This document shows, piece by piece, positions 43,655 to 53,521 of a stretch of 64,000 bases of DNA (position 1 is the first letter of the stretch; each line of letters begins with the position of its first letter). The DNA is from Nostoc commune NIES-4072 (GTDB taxonomy: Bacteria; Cyanobacteriota; Cyanobacteriia; Cyanobacteriales; Nostocaceae), in contig NZ_BDUD01000001.1 of the NCBI RefSeq assembly GCF_003113895.1, positions 5,638,516-5,702,515 on the forward strand, written 5' to 3'. A program made the translations under genes and the position numbers. The notes below the pieces were generated by a model, which saw nothing but the letters and a program-made list of their open reading frames with translations, was not told the origin of the DNA and made no database searches.

Positions 43655-44297
43655 GAACTATACCTCCAGAGTTAAATGAACATGGCAAGGCAAGAAAACA
43701 ATCACTTGGCTTTGGCTTTTAATTAAATAGATGCTATTGACCAAGACTGCCATCAACCAATTTTTTTGATCGGAACTGTCAACCTATACAACAATACAGT
43801 TTTTCGTCGGGATCAAGCTTGTTTAATCTAAAGGCCCACACTATGGTGAGCTAATAACACCTTAATTTTAAGAATTGTAAATTTAATAGCCTATTGCCTG
43901 CTAAAATACACGCTTTCTTCCATGCCTTTTTTCGCAGAATCAAATACCATTCCTTACATTACCACGGTATTTTCTACGTAGCTAGTTTAGCGCATACATT
44001 TCCGACATTAGTATTACTGCATTGTAACATAAAACACATTTTTTTTTTCAAGGGAGCATATTTTGAAACAAAAACCAGCCAGTGGCTGGTTAATCTCCTG
44101 CTGTGTTGGGAGGATAAAAGGTATGGAGCGGGGAAAAAAGCATCCGAATCTACAACTAAGCTGTAGTGCTGAGTTATATCGCTTGCTATTGTTTGTGTAA
44201 ATAAATGTAACATTTTTCAAGAAAACCTGCAACTTTTGTTTACATTCCGATTTGTCCAAAGTCCAATTGCTAATGACTAATGACTAATGCCCAATAA
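43655..44297. other. Intergenic region, no gene seen
   Basis: Holds an inverted repeat AACCAGCCA/TGGCTGGTT near 44079-44098, the shared 15-mer at 43800-43814, and TCATTAG-type repeats near 44275. Overlapping short frames near 43.9-44.2 kb have no recognisable protein features. Confidence 0.5.
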
Positions 44298-46580
44298 CTA
44301 ACTAGTGAGAAAAATGTATGCGCCCCAAGCCTGTGCTGCAACTGCTAAAAAAGTAGACCAAATGGGATGAGGGCTATGAATGGTTTTACCACTTTGAGTT
44401 TCCAGGGTTTGGATATCGATCCAAGGTGTTGCTCCTCGGCGGAACCAACCTGTGACGATAATTTGTCTACCAATTAGATCCTGGTGACTAACTAGCTGTC
44501 CTAACCAAGAAACATGGTGTAATTTCACTAAACCTGCGCTTGATTGAAGGATTAAATCTTGCGCTAGGGAGTTGCTAGTGCCTTGACGACCTAATAATTT
44601 ACCTACAAGACACACGCTGATACTATCAATTGGTAAGGCGGAAGGGTCAGCTAACAGGTTGGGTAGATAATCGTCAGTTTGCACAGTGGCAGGTTTAATA
44701 TCGGGGAAGAAAGAATTAATCCGTACCAGTGTACCTATGCTAAAGCCAATCAGAAGGGAGCCTGTAATTAAAGACCAACCATCGTATCCCCACTTTAAAT
44801 TTAAAAATAACTTGAGTGCGAATACTAATTGCCAGGCTAGGTAGAAGAAACCTGCAAACAAAACTCCTAAAGGAAGTCCCAACCAGGGAGCGATTTGTAA
44901 TAAGAAAGATTGACGCTTAACTTTTGATGGTTCGTTAGCAAAATGTAGTTCAGTGTCTAGATGCCAGTGACGGGCTATTTGGCAGAGGCGTTCGATGCGA
45001 TCGCCCATCAAGGGATGACTATTATTAATCGTAAACCATTGGCGATAGGGATTGGCAATATCCCACTTCAAAAATGATTCAAAAGATAGATTGCTGGCAA
45101 TAGTGCCCAAAGAAAGGCTCTGTTGGTGGCTGACTGGTGTCAGGAGATTTAAGCTTTCTAGTTGCCAACTTGTCTGTTCCTCTTTTTGGATATCTGCTGC
45201 AATGCCAATGGCGATTTTGAGTAAAGCGCGAATCAGGGCATTGGGATTACCAGTAATTTCAGAGGCGACGCGATCGCTATAATAAAGCCGCAACCGCGAC
45301 AACCACAATGTAGTCCCAGTCAGCAAACACCAAATTCCATAAATAATACTAGCCAGAATTGCCACCGGCGATCGCCAAATTTTCCCCGATATTTTGTCTC
45401 CCCAGTTTGACACTTGCTGATATAGCTGATGAATTGGTAGTGTCACCAGCAGTAACAAAGACATCACAGCAAAATCCCAGTGAGCAATATGCCCTAGCTG
45501 TGTGGCGTAAATAATGGCGATTTCATCATCAGCTAGTTGCTCTAATAGCCCCTGACTTACAACAATCCTGGCATTACGTGGTAAACTACCATAAGTTAGG
45601 ATAATTGGTGCAGCCGTTGGTAAGATCCGCAGTTTGGGTAACGGCCAGTGCCTCTGTTGGCAACAACGTTGTAGCACCCGAACAGCTTCGCGGCTATGGG
45701 CATTCAATACATCTTTAGAAAATTCTCGCTGACCATACAAGTTCGCCAGTAGCAAATCCAGCAACCAAGGTGATACTCCGATTAAAATCACCAATACTAT
45801 TAGCAACAATTTAGTGGGGTCGCTGTATAAAAGCTGCAATGGCTCTAGATAAGGTAGTTTAACTAAAGTCTGGTTGATGAATCCCATTGCGAACTTGAGC
45901 ATTTCTCGGATCACCCAAAACAGAGCAATGAATGTTCCTGCTGTTAGCAACCGTAAAGGGATTAATTTCGGTTTGCGTAGGGGTTGCCATGCTCTGGCGC
46001 GTTGTGCTTGTCGCCAATAAATAACGCCGAATAATTTAGCTTGGGTGCGGGTAACAGAACCCATGAAGCCGCTTAATGGCACAGATCCTGCTGCTGGCAA
46101 TGGTGTCGCTACTGTAGCTTTGAGTTTAGCTAGTGGCACCATCGCCGGGGTATCATTGCTCTTAGTTTCTATTACTTGATCTTTTGCTTCCTCTAATGTC
46201 GGAGTTTCCGGGGGAGTAACTGGGGTTGAATCTGGCGTTGAATTTGGGGTTGAATTATCAAAAGCAACAAATCCAGTTTCGACATTTTTTGCTTCTCGAT
46301 CGCGTTTTTGACGTTTTGTCAGGTGTTCGAGAGCGCGTGTTGCCCACTCTTGAACTTGCGGATTGTTACTCTCAATGAGATTCTGAGAAATAGCGATCGC
46401 TTTGGAGGCTTCTCCAATCCGTGCATAAGCCATCACTAAACCAACCTGGGCTTGTAAGCTAGCAGTACCATTACTTTGGCTGCTAGCAATAGGTTCTAGT
46501 TGAGCGATCGCTGTTTGGTAATTTCCCTGCTTGAGGGCAACTAAACCAGCCTCCAAAGACGGTTTGGCATGTGAAGGCAT
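44298..46580 (-). CDS. Membrane M48-fold protein with degenerate zinc site
   Basis: A 760-aa protein with TPR-like repeats at the N-terminus (residues about 20-105), a low-complexity linker, several transmembrane segments, and a peptidase M48-like domain. In the M48 motif HELGH the sequence is TQLGH (residues 376-380 counting from the 46628 frame start), so the first His and the Glu are missing; the downstream E-x-x-A-D element is replaced by YYSDRVAS. I infer a loss of protease activity, leaving a structural or chaperone role. I start at 46580 (MPSHAKPSLEAG) because the TPR begins there. Confidence 0.78.
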   Translation of the reverse strand: MPSHAKPSLEAGLVALKQGNYQTAIAQLEPIASSQSNGTASLQAQVGLVMAYARIGEASKAIAISQNLIESNNPQVQEWATRALEHLTKRQKRDREAKNVETGFVAFDNSTPNSTPDSTPVTPPETPTLEEAKDQVIETKSNDTPAMVPLAKLKATVATPLPAAGSVPLSGFMGSVTRTQAKLFGVIYWRQAQRARAWQPLRKPKLIPLRLLTAGTFIALFWVIREMLKFAMGFINQTLVKLPYLEPLQLLYSDPTKLLLIVLVILIGVSPWLLDLLLANLYGQREFSKDVLNAHSREAVRVLQRCCQQRHWPLPKLRILPTAAPIILTYGSLPRNARIVVSQGLLEQLADDEIAIIYATQLGHIAHWDFAVMSLLLLVTLPIHQLYQQVSNWGDKISGKIWRSPVAILASIIYGIWCLLTGTTLWLSRLRLYYSDRVASEITGNPNALIRALLKIAIGIAADIQKEEQTSWQLESLNLLTPVSHQQSLSLGTIASNLSFESFLKWDIANPYRQWFTINNSHPLMGDRIERLCQIARHWHLDTELHFANEPSKVKRQSFLLQIAPWLGLPLGVLFAGFFYLAWQLVFALKLFLNLKWGYDGWSLITGSLLIGFSIGTLVRINSFFPDIKPATVQTDDYLPNLLADPSALPIDSISVCLVGKLLGRQGTSNSLAQDLILQSSAGLVKLHHVSWLGQLVSHQDLIGRQIIVTGWFRRGATPWIDIQTLETQSGKTIHSPHPIWSTFLAVAAQAWGAYIFLTS

Positions 46581-46781
46581 ACAAATTCTGGCACTCCAAT
46601 CTCTTCTAAATGATCCACGTTTGTGCAAAAGCGCGAACCTCGGATGCCGTGGAAATCAACCGCGCCCAAGTTTTGCTTGTCAAGTGAATGATAAAGATTG
46701 AATTCAGGAGTCAGGAGTCAGAATTCAGTTAGCTATTTTGTAGGACTAATTCTGAATTCTAGATTCTGAATTCTGTATTCT

Positions 46782-48410
46782 TCATTCTTCCACTGGTTGT
46801 TGACTAGAAAAAACTGGAGCGATCGCGCTTAATTTTAACTCTGGATGGTCGCCCAGTAATTGTTGACAATTCCATTCGTTGCGGAATAGCAACACTGGTC
46901 GTCCCATACTGTCTTTAACTGTAGTGGTATTGAATATTCGTCCCACTTTTTCTAATGCTTCCCAACCACCCTCAACCCAACGGGCGACACTGTAGGGCAA
47001 TAAATCTAATATGGTTTCTACACCATACTCATTTTGTAAGCGAAACTGTACCACCTCGAATTGCAACTGACCCACCGCCGCCAAAATTGGATCGCGCTTG
47101 GCTTCATCAGTTGAATACATAATTTGCACAGCACCTTCTTCTCGCAATTCCGCAACGCCTTTTTGGAATTGTTTAGACTTCGAGGGGTTGGGATTCCTCA
47201 GAGATGCGAACAGTTCCGGCGAGAAATACGGAATCCCCTCATATTCGAGCTTTTGTCCCGTGTAAATTGTATCCCCGATCGCAAAAACACCAGGATTGTT
47301 CAAACCGATCACATCGCCAGGATAAGCCACATCAATCGATTCTCGCTCTTGAGCAAAGAGTTTTTGCGGGCGAGAAAGACGGATGAGTTTACCAATGCGA
47401 GCGTGATTCACCATCATATCTTTTTCAAACTTGCCAGTGCAAACCCGGATAAATGCGACGCGATCGCGATGTTTCGGGTCCATGTTCGCTTGCAGTTTGA
47501 AGACAAACCCCGAAAATTCTGGATATGTAGGGGGAACTTCGCCAACACTGCTGTAGTGAGAACCGGGTTTGAGGGCATACTCTAGGAAATACTTGAGGAA
47601 TAACTCTACACCAAAGTTAGTCATGGCGCTACCAAAGAACACAGGCGTCATTTTGCCTTCGTGTACCAGCTGTAAATCTAACTCTGGCCCAACTCCTTCT
47701 AACAGTTCCAGATCATTTTTCAGTTGGTAGTACAGGCTTTGTTCTAGCTGCTCTTCTATTCTCGGATCGCCTAGTTCCACTATCGTATCACGGGCTTCTC
47801 GGCTGCCGTGGGCGCTGCGTTCAAAGAGGTGAATTTGTTGCTTGTGTCGATCAAAAACACCTTTAAAGCGATCGCCCATACCAATCGGCCAATTTACTGC
47901 ATAGGTTTGCAATCCCAATTCTTGCTCAATCTCATCCAAAAGTTCCAAAGGTTCTCTTCCTGGGCGATCGAGCTTGTTGATAAATGTAAAAATTGGGATA
48001 CCCCGCAACTTACACACTTCAAACAATTTGCGGGTTTGGGGTTCTAGACCTTTTGCCGCATCAATCAACATCACTGCATTATCGGCGGCGGCCAGAGTGC
48101 GATAAGTATCTTCACTGAAGTCTTGGTGTCCCGGTGTGTCTAATAAATTTATCTGACAGTCCCGATATTCAAATTGCAACACTGTGGAAGTAATAGAAAT
48201 ACCCCGTTGCTGCTCCATCGCCATCCAGTCAGACGTAGCCTTACGCTGTGCCCGTCGCGCCTTAACCGCCCCAGCTTCGTGAATTGCACCTCCGTACAGG
48301 AGGAGTTTTTCTGTTAGTGTAGTTTTACCTGCATCAGGGTGAGAAATAATCGCAAAGTTGCGGCGAAGTTCAACTGCTTGAATAAGTTCAGACTGAAGTT
48401 CAGTAGACAT
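46782..48410 (-). CDS. prfC: Peptide chain release factor 3
   Basis: RF3, 542 aa, the GTPase that removes RF1/RF2 from the ribosome after termination. The G motifs are present: [26 protein letters not shown] and [10 protein letters not shown]. The order of domains (G, domain II, RF3 C-terminal domain, [13 protein letters not shown]) is that of RF3 rather than EF-G. The length is normal. It is monocistronic and divergent from a small DUF4870 gene. Confidence 0.96.
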   Translation of the reverse strand: MSTELQSELIQAVELRRNFAIISHPDAGKTTLTEKLLLYGGAIHEAGAVKARRAQRKATSDWMAMEQQRGISITSTVLQFEYRDCQINLLDTPGHQDFSEDTYRTLAAADNAVMLIDAAKGLEPQTRKLFEVCKLRGIPIFTFINKLDRPGREPLELLDEIEQELGLQTYAVNWPIGMGDRFKGVFDRHKQQIHLFERSAHGSREARDTIVELGDPRIEEQLEQSLYYQLKNDLELLEGVGPELDLQLVHEGKMTPVFFGSAMTNFGVELFLKYFLEYALKPGSHYSSVGEVPPTYPEFSGFVFKLQANMDPKHRDRVAFIRVCTGKFEKDMMVNHARIGKLIRLSRPQKLFAQERESIDVAYPGDVIGLNNPGVFAIGDTIYTGQKLEYEGIPYFSPELFASLRNPNPSKSKQFQKGVAELREEGAVQIMYSTDEAKRDPILAAVGQLQFEVVQFRLQNEYGVETILDLLPYSVARWVEGGWEALEKVGRIFNTTTVKDSMGRPVLLFRNEWNCQQLLGDHPELKLSAIAPVFSSQQPVEE

Positions 48411-48531
48411 AAGTGTATTTGTTTGTTAGTTAGCTTAATTTTTTTTGATGGTAAGTCTTTTAATCTTAAGACAACGATGCTCGTGATAGGGTCGTAATAT
48501 AACCAACAATCTGACCAAATAGGAGAAAGCA

Positions 48532-48891
48532 ATGTACGACACAGATAAGCGAAAGCTTCTATCCGTCTTGTCTCATGGAGCCATTTTTCTCAGCACAACA
48601 TTGATATCTGTAGGTATACCTATCGCCATACTGTTCGTATCTGATGATCCTGTTGTTAAAGAAAACGCCAAAGAATCCATTAATTTCCACTTCAACGTCT
48701 GGCTTTATGGAGGAATTCTCGGAGCGCTGTTTTTTCTATTCGGTTGGTTAGTGTTACCTCTATTATTGCTGGGGCCATTAGCCGGTCTGGGATATATATT
48801 GCACTGGGGATTAACAATTTGGGCGCTCATCAAAGTTTTCAGCAATCCTGATATACCCTTCCGTTATCCCTATATTTTCCGAGTTTTTTAA
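48532..48891 (+). CDS. DUF4870 (Tic20-like) membrane protein
   Basis: A 119-aa integral membrane protein with three hydrophobic segments (LSVLSHGAIFLSTTLISVG, WLYGGILGALFFLFGWLVL, LLGPLAGLGYILHWGLTIWA). The DUF4870 signature is visible in DKRKLLSVLSHGAIF and VKENAKESINFHFN. The family includes Tic20-like proteins and is poorly characterised. It is transcribed divergently from prfC. Confidence 0.85.
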   Translation: MYDTDKRKLLSVLSHGAIFLSTTLISVGIPIAILFVSDDPVVKENAKESINFHFNVWLYGGILGALFFLFGWLVLPLLLLGPLAGLGYILHWGLTIWALIKVFSNPDIPFRYPYIFRVF

Positions 48892-49302
48892 TACAAATTA
48901 TCATGGGGCATCGGGCATCGGGCATAAGGTCATTGGTAATTGTCATTTATTTACCACCAAGTACAACATCTTATTAATTCGTAGCGAATTCTCTGCGTGC
49001 CTCTGCGTTTACCTCTGCGCCACTTTGCGTTTAAATTTCAACCTTCAATTCCCCACGATTTTACCAACAGACAGTCTTATCATTTTGAATGCGTGAATTG
49101 CTTACTATGTTGTTTTTTTTCCAGCCCGTCGGATAGATGCAACCAAGCTGTAGAATACAAAATTGCCCCACAACTTGATTAAGAGTAGGGCAAAGGACAG
49201 TTAAGCACTGTTTGTAGTCTGTCTGACGGCAGGAAAATTTTAGCCTGCTTTTGTGACGCTTTGTTTTGTGTCCATTTGCGTTGTTTTTCTTCATAAAATT
49301 TT
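48892..49302. other. Intergenic region with repeat remnants
   Basis: GGGCATC heptamers at 48904-48925, and a TCTGCGTGCCTCTGCG-like fragment of the CAGAGGCGCAG family near 48990. No gene was recognised upstream of hemB. Confidence 0.5.
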
Positions 49303-50283
49303 ATGTTTCCTACACATCGCCCCCGTCGTCTGCGTACTCATCCTCAACTGCGTCGGATGGTTCGTGAAACTGTTTTGACAACAAGCGATTTAATTTACCC
49401 ATTATTTGCTGTACCGGGTGAGGGAATCGCTAACGAAGTAAAATCGATGCCCGGAGTCTACCAACTTTCGGTAGATAAAATTGTCGAAGAGGCAAAAGAA
49501 GTTTACGACTTAGGAATTCCTTCTATTATTTTATTTGGGATTCCGGCTGATAAAGATGTGGATGCCACTGGCGCTTGGCATGATTGCGGTATCGTCCAAA
49601 AAGCTGCGACTGCGGTAAAAGCAGCAGTGCCCGATTTGATTGTAATTGCTGATACTTGTTTATGTGAGTACACCAGTCACGGTCATTGTGGTTATTTACA
49701 AACTGGTGATTTAACAGGACGAGTTTTAAATGATCCAACTCTGGAATTGTTGAAAAAAACAGCAGTTTCGCAAGCGAAAGCCGGTGCTGATATCATTGCG
49801 CCTTCTGGAATGATGGATGGCTTTGTCCAGGCAATTCGTCAGGGTTTGGATGAAGCCGGATTTCAAGATACGCCGATTTTGTCTTATGCTGCTAAGTATG
49901 CTTCGGGTTATTATGGCCCATTTCGGGATGCAGCAGACTCGACACCACAATTTGGGGACAGAAGAACTTACCAAATGGACCCAGGTAACGCCCGCGAAGC
50001 GATTAAAGAAATTGAACTGGATATCGCTGAAGGTGCGGATATGCTCATGGTTAAGCCAGCCTTGGCATACATGGACATTATCTGGCGGGTGAAGGAAGCG
50101 AGTAATTTACCAGTTGCGGCTTACAATGTTTCTGGTGAGTATGCGATGGTAAAAGCTGCGGCTCTCAATGGTTGGATTGATGAGGAGCGCGTGGTTATGG
50201 AAACTTTAACTGGGTTTAAACGAGCTGGGGCAGATTTGATTTTGACCTACCATGCTAAAGATGCAGCGCGATGGTTAAAGTAG
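49303..50283 (+). CDS. hemB: Porphobilinogen synthase (ALA dehydratase)
   Basis: HemB, 326 aa, joins two 5-aminolevulinate molecules to porphobilinogen in heme and chlorophyll synthesis. The metal-site segment is [15 protein letters not shown] (DxCxC...C, a zinc-type site), the allosteric/RRLR arm is [17 protein letters not shown], and the catalytic Lys lies in [14 protein letters not shown]. The end, [13 protein letters not shown], is typical. The length is normal. It is monocistronic, with a long AT-rich gap afterward. Confidence 0.97.
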   Translation: MFPTHRPRRLRTHPQLRRMVRETVLTTSDLIYPLFAVPGEGIANEVKSMPGVYQLSVDKIVEEAKEVYDLGIPSIILFGIPADKDVDATGAWHDCGIVQKAATAVKAAVPDLIVIADTCLCEYTSHGHCGYLQTGDLTGRVLNDPTLELLKKTAVSQAKAGADIIAPSGMMDGFVQAIRQGLDEAGFQDTPILSYAAKYASGYYGPFRDAADSTPQFGDRRTYQMDPGNAREAIKEIELDIAEGADMLMVKPALAYMDIIWRVKEASNLPVAAYNVSGEYAMVKAAALNGWIDEERVVMETLTGFKRAGADLILTYHAKDAARWLK

Positions 50284-50926
50284 GGATAAAGGCTGGCTAA
50301 TCTTACAAGCTGGTCAAACTTTGCTTGAGAGGCGGGGTGGACACCGTGAACATCTGCTGCAAGATGTACCAATGGATTTATAGGAACGCTCGAACAGTAA
50401 GAAAGCGATCGCTCAATATCTTAACAAGCGCCACCCATGACCTATTATCCGCAGTATAAGCGGATAGTAGGTTCTTATTTATATCCAAACTGACGCAGTA
50501 GATTGTTAGAACTGGAGTATTTAAGACTCAGCGCGTCGAGAGTATCAACGATAGTAGCAACTTTGATAATTCTGAAGCAGGTAGGACTTCTTTAATAATA
50601 CTTATCTATATACCTCTTTGATGCTTGTTTTTGTGGTTATCATTGTTTAAAATCTCCAAATCCCTTGGAATGCATAACACCACACTTCATTTTTTTTACG
50701 TCTCAAAATTTTAATTTGATAAGAATGCCTAGTGCCCAGTGCTGATATGGTTAAGTTAGTGGCTTCTGTGCCCTAAATGCAAAAATAGCAACCCAATTGC
50801 CAATTCCAGACATGTTACTCCTATACCTAAAATACGTAGGCGCAGTCCGCCGCAGGCATCGCCAATATTTAGGTGCAGACCTAGAAATCTAATGCTGCGA
50901 CAAAAACTTCATTATTATGCAAGGTT
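50284..50926. other. Intergenic region, hairpin but no gene
   Basis: A 12-bp stem, CCTATTATCCGC...GCGGATAGTAGG (50441-50471), with one mismatch and a T-rich tail could terminate hemB. A GC-rich dispersed repeat lies near 50835. No coding frame could be supported. Confidence 0.55.
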
Positions 50927-51160
50927 TTAGGAGAAATTTTCCCAACATTGGGCAACTAATTGGCTCAACCAGCGACGTTGTTGCTGATCCAGCAGTGGAT
51001 CATCTGCTAGCAACTGAGCGGTTAATTCTTCCAAAGACTGACCCTGAGCGCGGACAATTTTAATAACTCCAGCGATGGCACTGGCAACTAGTTCTTCATC
51101 AATCGGCTGTTGTCGTAAGGCAATAATTTCCTGGGGACTGTCTGGAATGGGATAATTCAT
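50927..51160 (-). CDS. Small conserved cyanobacterial protein (77 aa)
   Basis: A 77-aa helical protein (AIAGVIKIVRAQGQSLEELT, LADDPLLDQQQRRWLSQLV), acidic in the middle, without membrane or metal motifs. It appears to be one of the small conserved cyanobacterial proteins of unknown function. It is divergent from the flavoprotein gene, sharing a 160-bp gap that must hold both promoters. Confidence 0.7.
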   Translation of the reverse strand: MNYPIPDSPQEIIALRQQPIDEELVASAIAGVIKIVRAQGQSLEELTAQLLADDPLLDQQQRRWLSQLVAQCWENFS

Positions 51161-51320
51161 GGCGTGGGTTTACAGAAATAAAAAATGAACAATAAATTTG
51201 ACAAATTCTTAAAATTTCTTCACTGAATCTTTACGAAAGTAATAGGGCGGAGTTTACCTTACTTTGTGCCTTCATAAAATCTGTCTTAGTGAGTAGATTG
51301 ATCGGAGATGTCAGGAAACG

Positions 51321-53465
51321 ATGAGAGAAATTCTTTATTTAGAAGTTCCAACTTCGGATATAGCAACTGTGCGTAACTGGTTACAAACAGATTTTGAACC
51401 CGGAAATGGAGAAAAAGTGCTTACCTCGGAAGGCTTTCGCCTCAAAATCCCCACTGCAACTACAACTGCTACCGGGACTATTTCCGAAAACTTGCCTGCG
51501 GAACTTTCGGTATTTGTCTGGTCGGTGCAACGAACTACCTATCTGAAAGTGTTTCGTTGGGCAGAACAACCCTTTCCTAAAGAGGGACAGATTTTGCAAC
51601 GCCTAACCAAAGAAATCAGAAGCCGTTTTCCGCATCATTACCCAGAACCACCAGCAATTGATTTATCTAAGCAATCGATTTTTGAAGCACTAGGCTCTGC
51701 TTACCCCCTCACCGTCAAGTATTTTCAGAAAATGCCTAACGGTGAATATGATCTAACGCGTGCCTACTGGTGGGAACAACGATGGCGCGAAGGAGTACGG
51801 AATCCGCAACAGCCGCGTCAGGTGGTGTTTTCCAGTCAAGGGGATAAGGGACTGGGGACTGGGGACTGGGGAAAAGATAATCCCAATACCCAATCCTTAA
51901 TCCCTAATCCCCACTTCGACATCATCTACATCGGTGGCGCACTAGGCGCGATTCATGCAGCACTGATGGCAAAACTCGGATATAAAGTTCTGCTGGTGGA
52001 ACGAATGCCCTTTGGGCGGATGAACCGAGAATGGAATATTTCCCGCGATGAGATTCAAAGCTTAGTAAACTTGGGTTTACTCACCCCTGCTGAGTTAGAA
52101 ACCATCATTGCCAGAGAATACAAAGACGGATTCAATAAGTTTTTTGACGCTAATAATCCCTACTCACTGCGATCGCCCGTCCTCCACACACCCACAGTCC
52201 TAAATTTAGGCTTAGATTCCGAAAAATGGCTCCAAATGTGTGGGCAAAAACTGCAAGCGGCAGGCGGTGAAATCTGGGATGAAACAGAGTTTATCCGTGC
52301 AGATATTGATATATCACAAGTACTTTTGAAAGTCAAGCATTTACCTAGTCAGGTTGAAAAGCAAGTAAGTGGACGACTGTTAATAGATGCAATGGGAACT
52401 GCATCGCCCATCTCTTGGCAATTAAATGGTGGTCGTGCTTTTGATAGTGTATGTCCGACGGTGGGAGCGGCAATTGAGAGCGGATTTGAGCCGCAAGTAT
52501 GGGATTCGCAATATGGGGACGTTCTTTACAGTCATGGGGATATCTCGCGGGGAAGACAGTTAATTTGGGAACTGTTTCCTGGGGCAGATGATGAACTAAC
52601 AATTTATTTATTTCATTACCATGAGGTGAATGCTGAAAATCCCGGTTCCTTGCTAGAGATGTACGAGGACTTTTTCACGATTTTGCCAGAGTATCGCAGG
52701 TGCGATATGGACAAATTGGTGTGGAAGAAGCCGACATTTGGATATATACCGGGGCATTTTAGTGTGGGAAGTAGCGATCGCACAGTTGCCTTTGATCGAT
52801 TGATTGCGATCGGTGATGCTGCATCACTCCAGTCTCCCCTCGTCTTTACCGGCTTTGGTTCGCTAGTTCGCAACTTAGAGCGTTTAACAACCCTGTTGGA
52901 TACTGCTCTCAAACATGACTTGTTGAGTTTCCGCCACTTGAACCGAATTCGCGCTTACCAAAGCAACGTTTCCGTGACTTGGCTATTTTCCAAAGGCATG
53001 ATGGTGCCTACTGGGAAATTTTTACCACCCCAACGGATTAACTCCATGCTCAACACCTTCTTTGGATTGTTAGCAGACGAACCCCAAGAAGTAGCAGATA
53101 ACTTCATCAAAGATAGGTGTGATTGGTTAACCTTTAATCGGCTAGCACTCAAAGCAGCTAGAAGAAATCCTGCCTTACTTTTATGGATTTGGGAACTTGC
53201 TGGCCCCAGAGATTTAGGGCGATGGCTTGGTAGTTATTTCAACTTTGGTCGTCATGCGTTAATTAGCTCTTTGCTGAGTCCGTGGTTCGGGCGCTTCTTG
53301 AACCAGGTAGGTTTTTGGCTAGAACCCCGGAATCCGGGATTGTGGCTGTGGTTATTGGCGATTAATTATGCGATCGCCACAGGCAAACCGCGATCGCGCG
53401 CTCAAGTCGAAAAAGCCAACCCAGAAGCCATAATTCCGAAGTCAGAAGTAAGAATTAGTCATTAG
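51321..53465 (+). CDS. CruA/CruP-like FAD-dependent protein (lycopene cyclase type)
   Basis: A 714-aa flavoprotein. A Rossmann FAD-binding motif follows an unusual N-terminal extension: IIYIGGALGAIHAALMAKLGY (residues about 200-220). NREWNISRDEIQSLVNLGL and GDAASLQSPLVFTGFGSLVRNL (residues about 500-525) resemble CruA/CruP lycopene cyclases. Lycopene cyclisation or a related carotenoid step is the likely role, but CruP members may not cyclise in vivo, so I give no symbol. About 25 residues (roughly 174-198, GLGTGDWG onward) derive from a repeat element inserted in frame just before the Rossmann fold. It is divergent from the 77-aa gene. Confidence 0.8.
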   Translation: MREILYLEVPTSDIATVRNWLQTDFEPGNGEKVLTSEGFRLKIPTATTTATGTISENLPAELSVFVWSVQRTTYLKVFRWAEQPFPKEGQILQRLTKEIRSRFPHHYPEPPAIDLSKQSIFEALGSAYPLTVKYFQKMPNGEYDLTRAYWWEQRWREGVRNPQQPRQVVFSSQGDKGLGTGDWGKDNPNTQSLIPNPHFDIIYIGGALGAIHAALMAKLGYKVLLVERMPFGRMNREWNISRDEIQSLVNLGLLTPAELETIIAREYKDGFNKFFDANNPYSLRSPVLHTPTVLNLGLDSEKWLQMCGQKLQAAGGEIWDETEFIRADIDISQVLLKVKHLPSQVEKQVSGRLLIDAMGTASPISWQLNGGRAFDSVCPTVGAAIESGFEPQVWDSQYGDVLYSHGDISRGRQLIWELFPGADDELTIYLFHYHEVNAENPGSLLEMYEDFFTILPEYRRCDMDKLVWKKPTFGYIPGHFSVGSSDRTVAFDRLIAIGDAASLQSPLVFTGFGSLVRNLERLTTLLDTALKHDLLSFRHLNRIRAYQSNVSVTWLFSKGMMVPTGKFLPPQRINSMLNTFFGLLADEPQEVADNFIKDRCDWLTFNRLALKAARRNPALLLWIWELAGPRDLGRWLGSYFNFGRHALISSLLSPWFGRFLNQVGFWLEPRNPGLWLWLLAINYAIATGKPRSRAQVEKANPEAIIPKSEVRISH
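51838..51913. repeat. Palindromic heptamer element inside coding sequence
   Basis: A GGGGACT array, a short AT centre, then a CCCAATA/TCCCTAA array. It is read in frame in the CruA/CruP-like gene and closely parallels 22379-22470. Confidence 0.8.
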
Positions 53466-53520
53466 TCATTGGTCATTAGTATTGGACAAATGACTAAGGA
53501 CAAATGACAAATGACGACTA
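53462..53520. repeat. TCATTAG/GACAAAT heptamer arrays
   Basis: Convergent gap between two genes filled by TCATTAG-type and CAAATGA-type units. Confidence 0.8.
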
Positions 53521-53521
53521 A

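Noticed and set aside
43894..44259. Overlapping frames on both strands
   Set aside because: Overlapping frames with no shared or recognisable domain; probably non-coding.
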